NCBI GenBank assembly: GCA_024636295.1
Contig: JAGXHI010000054.1
Span: 1 to 36,892 of the forward strand
Reading direction: 5' to 3'
Length of the DNA: 36,892 nt
Source: Desulfuromonadales bacterium
GTDB taxonomy: Bacteria > Desulfobacterota > Desulfuromonadia > Desulfuromonadales > JAGXHI01
The translations under genes were made by a program, and so were the position numbers. Numbering within the stretch: position 1 is the stretch's first letter; each line of letters begins with the position of its first letter. The notes beneath the pieces are model-generated. The model made no database searches and was not told the origin of the DNA. It worked only from the letters and a program-made list of their open reading frames with translations. This document shows, one piece after another, positions 7,483 through 14,884 of this stretch.

Positions 7483-9456
7483 ATGGCGAATGAATCGTAC
7501 AATTCAGGAAAGTATCTTCCGCCCTTCCAGACCGAAGACTTTTCGACTTTCTTCCGGACGGCGCCGTTCGGAGTGAGTCTGGTGGATTGTAAGCTGCGCT
7601 ACCTCTACGTCAATGAAAAGATGGCGGCACTGAACGGAAGGCCCGCGGAAGAGCACATAGGGCGAAAAGTCGGGGAGATTCGTCCCGAAATCTCACTGAA
7701 TGAGGAGCTTCTGTATCGGCGGGTCATGGAATCGGGGGAACCCCTGTTCGATGTCCAGGTCAAGGCTTCCTTTCCCGACGCGCCGGACCAGGCCAGGTAC
7801 TGGAATCTTTGTTTTTATCCGATTCTTACCGAAGTGGGAATCCTGGAAGCGGTCGCGACGAGCATCCGGGACAAAACCGAAGTGAAGTCGGATGAGATGG
7901 AACTCAACGAACGTTTGCGGTTCGAAGCGCTCCTTTCCCGGCTTTCCACGATATTCGTCAATTTACCTTCCAGTGAGGTGGATTCAAAAATTTGTGATTC
8001 GCTGGAAAGCATTACCGAATTCCTGGGTTTTCAACGGGGCGTCATACTGGAGTTTTCCAGCGACCAGACCCGCCTTTTACTTACACACCAGTACAATGCA
8101 CCCGGATCGCCGGTGCCACCGACCATAGATGTTAATGAAGTTCTTCCCAATCTGGTGAAATCGTTTCACCGGGGCCTCATTTCTTTCTTCTCATCACTGG
8201 ACGAGCTGCCCGATTCTTCGCGGCGGGAAAAAGAATATCTCGCAAAAAACGGCCTGAAATCGACCATCAACATTCCCCTGAAGATAGGTGAGACGATTCT
8301 GGGCGGAGTTTCTTTCTCCTCCACGAAATCCGAACGCAGATGGCCTGAAGATATTATCCGGCGCCTCAAGCTGGTCGGAGAAATCTTCGCCAGCGCCCTT
8401 GAGCGCAAGCGGGTGGACCAGCGACTTGAAAAAACATTTTCGGAAATCAAAAGGCTTAAGGATCATCTGGAGGCGGAGAACCTTTATTTACGAGACGAAA
8501 TCGAAGTCCTGCACAGTTATGAGGAGATCGTCGGCCAGTCGAAGGCGATCCGCAGAACCTTGAACCAGATCGAGCAGGTTGCCGGCACGAGCGCAACGGT
8601 TCTTCTGACGGGCGAGACGGGAACCGGAAAAGAGCTGCTGGCCCGCGCCATTCATAAACTGAGTTCCCGCAAGCTGAAAAAAATGGTTAAAGTGAATTGC
8701 GCTGCTTTGCCTGCCTCGTTGATCGAAGGTGAACTCTTCGGGCGTGAAAAGGGCGCTTACACCGGCGCCCTGACCAAGCAGATCGGCCGTTTCGAAACCG
8801 CCCATGGCGGAACGATCTTTCTCGATGAAATCGGCGAACTTCCACTTGAGCTCCAGGCCAAACTGCTCAGAGTTCTTCAGGACGGCCAGTTCGAGCACCT
8901 CGGCAGTTCGCAGACCATCCACGTGGATGTCCGTGTGATCGCAGCGAGCAACCGGGATCTGGCACAGGCGGTCAGGGAGGAAAAGTTTCGCGCCGATCTC
9001 TTTTACCGCTTGAATGTCTTTCCCGTCTCCGTCCCGCCTCTTCGGCAGCGCCAGGAGGATATCCCCCTTATGGTATGGGCCTTTGTCAAGGAATTCGCCG
9101 AGGCAATGGGGAAAATCATAGAGAAGATTCCGAAGGCCGACATGGAGGCCTGCAGGCGCTATGCCTGGCCGGGAAATGTGCGGGAGCTGCGCAATGTCAT
9201 CGAGAGGGCGATGATTCTGTGCAAGGGAACAACCCTGCGACTTGAACTGCCGGGAAGCGCCGCCGGTTCGCCCGGCTCCCAATCCATTTTACTGTGTGAC
9301 GTGGAGAGGCGGCATATCCTTGCCGTGCTCAAGAGCACCGGCTGGCGAATCAGAGGCAAGGGTGGCGCCGCGGAAATTCTGGCCCTCAAGCCCACCACCC
9401 TGGATGCAAAAATAAAAAAGCTTGGGATCAAAAAAAACACATCCTTCGAAAAATAG
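7483..9456 (+). CDS. sigma-54 dependent activator, PAS-GAF-AAA+-Fis (activator 1)
   Basis: Enhancer-binding protein that activates sigma-54 RNA polymerase. 657 residues. Order: PAS (about 20-130, FFRTAPFGVSLVDCKLRYLY), GAF (about 150-315), short coiled coil (about 315-345), AAA+ domain and C-terminal Fis-type helix-turn-helix (about 608-648). Walker A GETGTGKE is at 377-384, the sigma-54 contact loop is GAYTGA at 424-429 (Tyr replaces the usual Phe), and Walker B GTIFLDE is at 443-449. There is no receiver domain, so the signal is probably a small molecule sensed by PAS or GAF, such as an acyl-CoA or acid (inference). Divergent from the dehydrogenase-hydratase genes, which carry a candidate sigma-54 promoter. 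The AAA+ region is nearly identical to activator 2. Confidence 0.95.
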   Translation: MANESYNSGKYLPPFQTEDFSTFFRTAPFGVSLVDCKLRYLYVNEKMAALNGRPAEEHIGRKVGEIRPEISLNEELLYRRVMESGEPLFDVQVKASFPDAPDQARYWNLCFYPILTEVGILEAVATSIRDKTEVKSDEMELNERLRFEALLSRLSTIFVNLPSSEVDSKICDSLESITEFLGFQRGVILEFSSDQTRLLLTHQYNAPGSPVPPTIDVNEVLPNLVKSFHRGLISFFSSLDELPDSSRREKEYLAKNGLKSTINIPLKIGETILGGVSFSSTKSERRWPEDIIRRLKLVGEIFASALERKRVDQRLEKTFSEIKRLKDHLEAENLYLRDEIEVLHSYEEIVGQSKAIRRTLNQIEQVAGTSATVLLTGETGTGKELLARAIHKLSSRKLKKMVKVNCAALPASLIEGELFGREKGAYTGALTKQIGRFETAHGGTIFLDEIGELPLELQAKLLRVLQDGQFEHLGSSQTIHVDVRVIAASNRDLAQAVREEKFRADLFYRLNVFPVSVPPLRQRQEDIPLMVWAFVKEFAEAMGKIIEKIPKADMEACRRYAWPGNVRELRNVIERAMILCKGTTLRLELPGSAAGSPGSQSILLCDVERRHILAVLKSTGWRIRGKGGAAEILALKPTTLDAKIKKLGIKKNTSFEK

Positions 9457-9517
9457 ATCTTTCAGACAATCCCCTTTCAATATCCGCCCTGCAATCGGTT
9501 CCTACCGTGAAATACGG

Positions 9518-9538
9518 CGGACAGCTCCACACTGTCCG
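9518..9538. terminator. hairpin between convergent genes
   Basis: CGGACAG and CTGTCCG arms with a 7-nt loop lie between the stops of activator 1 (+) and the dehydrogenase (-). No T-run on either strand, so terminator function is uncertain. Confidence 0.3.
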
Positions 9539-9558
9539 TCGATCAGTGAAAAATACGT

Positions 9559-10707
9559 TCAGGATGCGTTGCGGATCATATTTTTCGCGATGACAAGTTG
9601 CTGAATCTGACTGGTCCCTTCGTATAGCCTGAAGACACGCACATCGCGATAGAAGCGCTCGATGGCGTAATCGCTCACGTATCCCGATCCGCCGTGAATC
9701 TGAACCGCGCGATCCGCCACACGGCCGCACATTTCCGATGCGAAAAGTTTGCAGCAGGAGGCTTCGCAGCTGACGTCTTTTCCAGCATCACGTTGGCGCG
9801 CCGCATCCAGAATCATGCTGCGGGCGGCATAAATCTCCATTTTGCTGTCGGCCAGCATGGCCTGGATCAGTTGAAAATCAGCGATCGGTTTTCCGAATTG
9901 TTTTCTTTCCATCGCATAATGCAATGCATCATCCAGCATGCGCTCGGCCGTTCCGGTTGCGAGCGCCGAGAGATGGAGGCGGCCCTTGTCCAGAGTCTTC
10001 ATGGCGGTTTTGAAGCCGATCCCTTCCTGCCCCCCGATAATATTGGCGGCAGGGACATGGACGTTTTCAAAGATCACATCGCAGGTATGAGCGCCTCTCT
10101 GTCCCATCTTCTTATCGGGTCTGCCAAGAGTCAACCCGGGTGACCCGGCTTCCACGATGAACGCCGAGATGCCGCTTGCCCCTTTCTTTTCTGGATCGGT
10201 TCGCGCCATTACCGTAAAAACTCCTGCGGTCGGCGCATTGGTGATGAACCGTTTGTTCCCGTTGAGGACATAATGGTCCCCTTCCCGCCTGGCGGTTGTC
10301 CGCAAAGAGGCAGCATCCGAACCGGCATCAGGTTCGGTAAGAGCAAACGACGCAATCATGCCCTTGGCAAGTTGAGGGAGATATTTCCGTTTCTGCTCCT
10401 CCGTCCCGTCGATCACGATCCCCTGGGAGCCGATCCCCACATTCGTTCCGAACAGTGACCTGAAAGCGGGCGATGTTTTTCCCAACTCAAACACAACCGA
10501 GACTTCTTCTTCCATCGTCAGACCCAGGCCGTCGTATTGTTCGGGAATCGACATCCCGAAAAGCCCCAGGTCTTTCATTTCCTGCTGAAGATTTTCCGGA
10601 ATTTCATCCGTTTCGGCAACCAGCTCCTCGTTCGGTTTCAAGCGCTCCTTCACAAAGCGCGAAATGGTCTCCAGCAATACATTCAGCGTTTCCTGATCTC
10701 GTATCAT
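9559..10707 (-). CDS. acyl-CoA dehydrogenase (paralogue of 5037-6191)
   Basis: Flavin-dependent acyl-CoA oxidation. 382 residues, closely matching the 5037-6191 enzyme along its whole length, including the start MIRDQETLNVLL, the ALTEPDAGSDAASLRTTA segment, the QFGKPIADFQLIQAMLADSK helix and the catalytic Glu363 in LYEGTSQIQQ. Start at 10707 with AAGGAG upstream. Last gene of a minus-strand cluster with a crotonase, a thiolase and an HMG-CoA-synthase-like protein, so it probably supplies the first oxidation of that pathway. The two copies probably act on related substrates (inference). Confidence 0.94.
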   Translation of the reverse strand: MIRDQETLNVLLETISRFVKERLKPNEELVAETDEIPENLQQEMKDLGLFGMSIPEQYDGLGLTMEEEVSVVFELGKTSPAFRSLFGTNVGIGSQGIVIDGTEEQKRKYLPQLAKGMIASFALTEPDAGSDAASLRTTARREGDHYVLNGNKRFITNAPTAGVFTVMARTDPEKKGASGISAFIVEAGSPGLTLGRPDKKMGQRGAHTCDVIFENVHVPAANIIGGQEGIGFKTAMKTLDKGRLHLSALATGTAERMLDDALHYAMERKQFGKPIADFQLIQAMLADSKMEIYAARSMILDAARQRDAGKDVSCEASCCKLFASEMCGRVADRAVQIHGGSGYVSDYAIERFYRDVRVFRLYEGTSQIQQLVIAKNMIRNAS

Positions 10708-10755
10708 TGGTGGAACTCCTTTTACTTTTAAAGTAGCCAGGGGATAGAGGACAGC

Positions 10756-11559
10756 TCAGTTTTTCTCTTGTTGAACGAACACCGGAGATCGCTTGGAAAA
10801 AAAAGCCGCAATTCCTTCCCCACATTCTTCCTGAAAAATTCCTTCAACGATCAATTGTCTCTCAAGATCGAGCTGGGTGGATAAATCATTGTGATAGGCT
10901 TTTTCGACCAGCTGCTTGATCCGCCCCATTGCCCGGGGCGGCCCGGCTGCCAGCTTCCCGGCCCAGGCCAGTGCGGTTTCCAGGGCGCTGCCCGGGACGC
11001 AGAGGCGGTTTATGATCCCGAATCGGTTGAGCGTCACGGCGTCGACCGATCCTCCCTCCAGCAAGAGCTCCGAAACCATCTGGGGCGGAAGCGCCCGGGC
11101 GAGAGATGCCGACACGCCACCGTCGGGGCTGAGTCCAACCTTCACGTGGGCCACAAGAAAACGTGCATTTTCAGCGGAAACGATCAGGTCGCAGGCCAGT
11201 GCCACCGAAAATCCGGCCCCTGCGGCCGCGCCCTCTACCGCCGCAATAATCGGCTTTGGGCAAAGACGAATTGCCCGTATCCAGTCGTGGAACTGACAAA
11301 CGCCTTCATCGGCGACCCGTTGAGGTTTCTGCCGGTTTTCATGCATCCGTTTCAGGTTGCCGCCGCTGGAGAAATGACCGTCCGCGCCGGTCAGAACGAT
11401 AGCGCCGATATCATCGTCCTCCGCTGCCTTTCGAGTGGCATCCAGTCCGGCGTTCCAGATCACGGGGTCGAGCGCATTGCGCACACCGGGATTACAGAGG
11501 GTAAGCAGCAGGGTTCGGCCCCGCTTTTCCTGGATTAATTTGCCGCCGCTGAATTCCAC
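10756..11559 (-). CDS. crotonase family protein, isomerase-like
   Basis: 267 residues with crotonase signatures HFSSGGNLKRM (63-72) and AAGAGFSVALACDL. Both classical hydratase glutamates are replaced: Ser118 in GAGFS and His138 in VAHVKVG. An Asp at 146 in GLSPDGG sits where PaaG-type and enoyl-CoA isomerases carry their functional Asp. I therefore favour an isomerase or other non-hydratase role. The start is GTG at 11559, supported by AAGGAGATTCAC directly upstream. It sits 48 bp from the dehydrogenase start, probably in one operon. Confidence 0.85.
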   Translation of the reverse strand: MEFSGGKLIQEKRGRTLLLTLCNPGVRNALDPVIWNAGLDATRKAAEDDDIGAIVLTGADGHFSSGGNLKRMHENRQKPQRVADEGVCQFHDWIRAIRLCPKPIIAAVEGAAAGAGFSVALACDLIVSAENARFLVAHVKVGLSPDGGVSASLARALPPQMVSELLLEGGSVDAVTLNRFGIINRLCVPGSALETALAWAGKLAAGPPRAMGRIKQLVEKAYHNDLSTQLDLERQLIVEGIFQEECGEGIAAFFSKRSPVFVQQEKN

Positions 11560-11695
11560 GTGAATCTCCTTTTTACTTTATCCTTGTCAACCCGGATCAA
11601 GGCAGCCGACCGCGCCCGTTGATATCCTTCCGGAAAACTCAAGTGAAAGAGCCTGGTTTCTGACTCGAAAAGCGCCTTTCTCGGGCAGAAAATGG

Positions 11696-12898
11696 TTAGA
11701 TGCCGTGGCGGCCGATGATAGAAATGCTGGCCACGTTCTGATAGGGAAAGCCGCCCAGGTTGTGGGTCAAGCCGATTCTGGGGTCGGGCAACTGCCGCTC
11801 TCCAGCCCTGCCGTTGAGCTGCAGGTACATCTCGTAGATCATCCGCAGGCCGGAGGCGCCGATCGGATGACCGAAACATTTAAGGCCGCCGTCGATCTGG
11901 CAGGGAATCTTTCCGTCGGCGTCATAAACGCCGTCCAGCACATCCTTTACCGCACCGCCCGCCTCGGAGAGCTGAAGATCTTCCATGGTCACGAGTTCCG
12001 TGATGGAAAAGCAGTCATGCACTTCCGTCATGCTGATTTCGCTCAGCGGCTTTTGGATTCCCGCTTCCTCGTAAGCACGCCTGGCGGCGATTCGCGTGGT
12101 GTGGATATAGGAGCCGTCCCAGCGGTCGTAGCCGCCTTCCTCGCCGTTGGAAGTGCAGAGCTGCAGCGCCTTGACGCTGACCAGATCTTTCTTTCCGAGG
12201 CTTCTGGCAATCTCCGGGGTGGTCACAATGGCGCAGGCCGCGCCATCGCTCACCCCGCAACAGTCGAACAATCCGATCGGATCCGCGATAAGAGGTGCGT
12301 TCAGAACCCGCTCTTCGGAGACGGCATTCCGCAGGTGGGCCTTGGGGTTTTTGGCGCCGTTTGCGTGGCTTTTCACCGAAACGTGCGCCATGGCCCGCTT
12401 GAGGTCCTGCTTGTCGATGCCGTATTTGGCCCGATATCCCGCCGCCAGAAGTGCAAAAGCCCCAGGAGCAGAGAGATTGGGGAAGAAGAGATCGTTGGTC
12501 AGCCCGCGGGTCCTCTGCGGAAGTCCTCCGTACCCCACATCCTTGAGTTTTTCAAAACCCAGCGCCAGAGCGATATCGCACGCGCCGGAGGCTACGGCAT
12601 AGGTGGCTGCCCGGAAGGCCTCCGTGCCGCTGGCGCAGTAGTTTTCCACCCGGGACACCGGAATATTCGGGAGTCGCAGAGCCATACTCAACGGCAGAGC
12701 GCCCGCTCCGACGTTGAATGCGTCTATGCCGGTGGCCTGCCAGGCCGCCTCGATCTGTTTTTTCTCGATCCCGGCATCCTGCAGGCACTCTTCAAAAGCC
12801 TCGGCCATCAGATCCGCGGCTTCGCAATCCCAGCGCTCACCGAATCTGCTGCAGCCTGCGCCGAGAATGACGACTTTATCCTTGATTCCACTTGGCAT
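11696..12898 (-). CDS. thiolase (SCP-x/acetyl-CoA acetyltransferase type)
   Basis: Cleaves or forms 3-oxoacyl-CoA. 400 residues. The nucleophile is Cys88 in ENYCASGTEAF. The catalytic histidines fit His294 in TEVHDCFSI and His344 in KCFGHPIGASG. These make it the only thiolase in the window with a complete catalytic set. ATG at 12898 with GAGAGGT upstream. It is 20 bp downstream of the HMG-CoA-synthase-like/DUF35 fusion gene. Thiolase, HMG-CoA synthase and DUF35 form one complex in archaea (established), so physical association is a reasonable inference. A 136-bp gap separates it from the crotonase gene. Confidence 0.93.
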   Translation of the reverse strand: MPSGIKDKVVILGAGCSRFGERWDCEAADLMAEAFEECLQDAGIEKKQIEAAWQATGIDAFNVGAGALPLSMALRLPNIPVSRVENYCASGTEAFRAATYAVASGACDIALALGFEKLKDVGYGGLPQRTRGLTNDLFFPNLSAPGAFALLAAGYRAKYGIDKQDLKRAMAHVSVKSHANGAKNPKAHLRNAVSEERVLNAPLIADPIGLFDCCGVSDGAACAIVTTPEIARSLGKKDLVSVKALQLCTSNGEEGGYDRWDGSYIHTTRIAARRAYEEAGIQKPLSEISMTEVHDCFSITELVTMEDLQLSEAGGAVKDVLDGVYDADGKIPCQIDGGLKCFGHPIGASGLRMIYEMYLQLNGRAGERQLPDPRIGLTHNLGGFPYQNVASISIIGRHGI

Positions 12899-12918
12899 GA
12901 TCTGACCTCTCTCTCGGA

Positions 12919-14385
12919 TTATTGAGCCGGAATGGCTTTCCAGAAGTATTTGCGAAAGCCCCGTTGCGAATCGATCTGTTTGATCCGGAAATGGACCGAG
13001 ACCTCGGCGCCCGTGTCAAAGTTTTCGGGGTCGACTTCGGTCATATCCATCAGAAAGCGGCCGCCGCCTTCAAAAACCACCAGGCCGAAATACGCGGGCG
13101 GATTGTAATCAAAAGTCAGGCGGTCGGCCGTCCAGGTGGCCACATGCCCTTTCTTTCCGGCCATGGGGTGATCCACCTGGGCGTCGTACGCTCCGCATTC
13201 CGGATTGACGCAGTACTTGTGCTTGGGCATCTGGACCGTATCGCAGGCGGTGCACCGGCCGCCTATAAAGCTGTTCACCAGGCCCTTGTTGCGGTAAATG
13301 ACCGAAAGATAGGCCTGCTTGTCCATTTCGGCACGCTTGCCGAGGTCCTTCTCCAGCAGGTTATTGAACGACTGAAATTTGTTGTAGTTGCTTTCGGGAC
13401 GGCCCAGGCTCAGATTTCCGGAGACGCCAAGGGTTGGCCGCTGTTTTTGTACCGCATCGGTCGCACGGAAGAGCAGCACGTCACACCCCTGTCCAAAGCC
13501 GACCACCAGAATCAGGTCTCCGGGTGCCGCCTGCTCCAGGCGGTGGGCAAGCAGCAGGATGGGCTGGGCGGCCCCTGCAAGCCCCACGGACTGCAGTAGA
13601 TTGTCGGCAGCAGCTTCTTCCCGGATACCCAGCACCTTCGCCAATTTCGCCGGCACTGCGGCATGTTCAGTCGGCACCACGAAGTGGGCGATCTCCTCCG
13701 CACGAACGCCGGCATTTTTCAACAGGGATTCGACCGCCTTCGGGATGATCTTCATCAGGCCTTCATCCCGAATCCAGCGCTCTTCCCACCCGTAATCAAA
13801 ATCTTTGCCGTCACTCCGGTAGTGATCGACAAAATCGATCGCCTGACTGTAGCCTGCGACGTATTCCGCCAGAACGCCATCTGTTCCCACTGCAACGGCC
13901 GCAGCTCCGTCCCCGTAGAGCATCTCCTCGCGGGAGGCGCAGCGGGTGCGGCGGTGCTCGGAGGCGACAAGGACCGCATCGCCTCTGCCGGCAGCCGCGA
14001 TATCCAGAGCGGAAAGCAGGCCCGAGGTCGCTGCCCGCTGGGAGGAAGCCACATCCATGGTGCGCAGCCCACTGGTGTTCAGGTTCAGCGCTTCGGCCAC
14101 GACAACGGAATTCTGGCGGTCGAGAAAGGGCATGCTCGACGATGCCATGATCAAGGCGGCATGCTCCTGCAGAGGTTCTCTGCCCAGGCAATCACTACAG
14201 GCTTCGACCGCCATGGTGATCGTATCCTCATCCCAGTTGCACATGGTTTTCTCTCCCTTTGCCAACCCTTTCAGGCTCGAGTCAAACCAGGCATTCGCAT
14301 CAGCAATCGCCTGCTTCTGCAACCGCAGGCGCGGCAGATAGGCGCCGTAGGCGGTGATCCCGATCTCCGTTTTAACTGGTTCCAT
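12919..14385 (-). CDS. HMG-CoA synthase-like protein fused to a DUF35 zinc-ribbon/OB domain
   Basis: 488 residues. The N-terminal about 350 residues have the thiolase-fold HMG-CoA synthase/KAS III pattern (ITAYGAYLPRLRL; YGDGAAAVAVG; VVGFGQGCDVLLF). From about 370 follows a DUF35 unit with a zinc ribbon (Cys378, 381, 392, 397) and an OB-fold. Where synthases have the nucleophilic Cys, five residues after the conserved acidic residue, this protein has Gln116 (DVASSQRAATSG). The Asn and His of the usual set are also not evident. It may be non-condensing, for example decarboxylating like Gln-type ketosynthases, or structural. I start at 14385 (MEPVK) because GGAGAAG lies just upstream; the frame runs open to 14538. 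Confidence 0.88.
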   Translation of the reverse strand: MEPVKTEIGITAYGAYLPRLRLQKQAIADANAWFDSSLKGLAKGEKTMCNWDEDTITMAVEACSDCLGREPLQEHAALIMASSSMPFLDRQNSVVVAEALNLNTSGLRTMDVASSQRAATSGLLSALDIAAAGRGDAVLVASEHRRTRCASREEMLYGDGAAAVAVGTDGVLAEYVAGYSQAIDFVDHYRSDGKDFDYGWEERWIRDEGLMKIIPKAVESLLKNAGVRAEEIAHFVVPTEHAAVPAKLAKVLGIREEAAADNLLQSVGLAGAAQPILLLAHRLEQAAPGDLILVVGFGQGCDVLLFRATDAVQKQRPTLGVSGNLSLGRPESNYNKFQSFNNLLEKDLGKRAEMDKQAYLSVIYRNKGLVNSFIGGRCTACDTVQMPKHKYCVNPECGAYDAQVDHPMAGKKGHVATWTADRLTFDYNPPAYFGLVVFEGGGRFLMDMTEVDPENFDTGAEVSVHFRIKQIDSQRGFRKYFWKAIPAQ

Positions 14386-14502
14386 AAGTGCTTCTCCATT
14401 TAGCGCGATGATTGTGAAGGTCCGATTTCTCGACCGTGGCATGGCTCGTTCGAAGCGAGAAAATTCTTTGACTTTGCGTGGCGGGAATCCACAAAGATAG
14501 AT

Positions 14503-14518
14503 TTCACAAATTGTGCCA
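14503..14518 (-). promoter_or_regulatory. weak candidate sigma-54 promoter for the 9559-14385 operon
   Basis: The minus strand reads TGGCACAATTTGTGAA. The -24 box is perfect; the -12 box is poor (GTGAA for TTGCA, GC replaced by GA). It lies about 120 bp upstream of the HMG-CoA-synthase-like start, facing activator 2. The rest of 14386-14884 shows no gene that I can support. Confidence 0.3.
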
Positions 14519-14884
14519 AAAACCAGAATGTCGTTCATCCTCTACAAGGCTGATGTTGCTCGTAAAAAGGGCGCTGCATGAGGCAAGAAGAAAAGAATCC
14601 AAAACAGCCGGATCCGATAAATTGGAGAATCTACGATTTATCGGAGCTGGGCCGGGCGCGTTTTCCTCCCTGACAGCTGATACAGGACTTATTCCACTCC
14701 AGACAAGACCGTCCCAGGTGGTATAACCCCTGAACACAAGATTTGTAGGTTGGAATACCCGACGGGAACGGTTAAGCTGGATGCCTCCTTTTGCAAAAAA
14801 TCACTTTTGATTATTTCTAACTCGGAATACACTGGACACACTGATTGATTCTGGATTCCGATCCAAAAACCGGGAAGGCTGGCA

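Noticed and set aside
8488..9282. 264-codon minus-strand frame inside activator 1
   Set aside because: Antisense to the AAA+ domain, and a similar frame appears in activator 2 only because the DNA is near identical.
11705..12925. 406-codon plus-strand frame antisense to the thiolase
   Set aside because: The minus strand has a full thiolase with catalytic Cys and His; the plus frame shows no domain.
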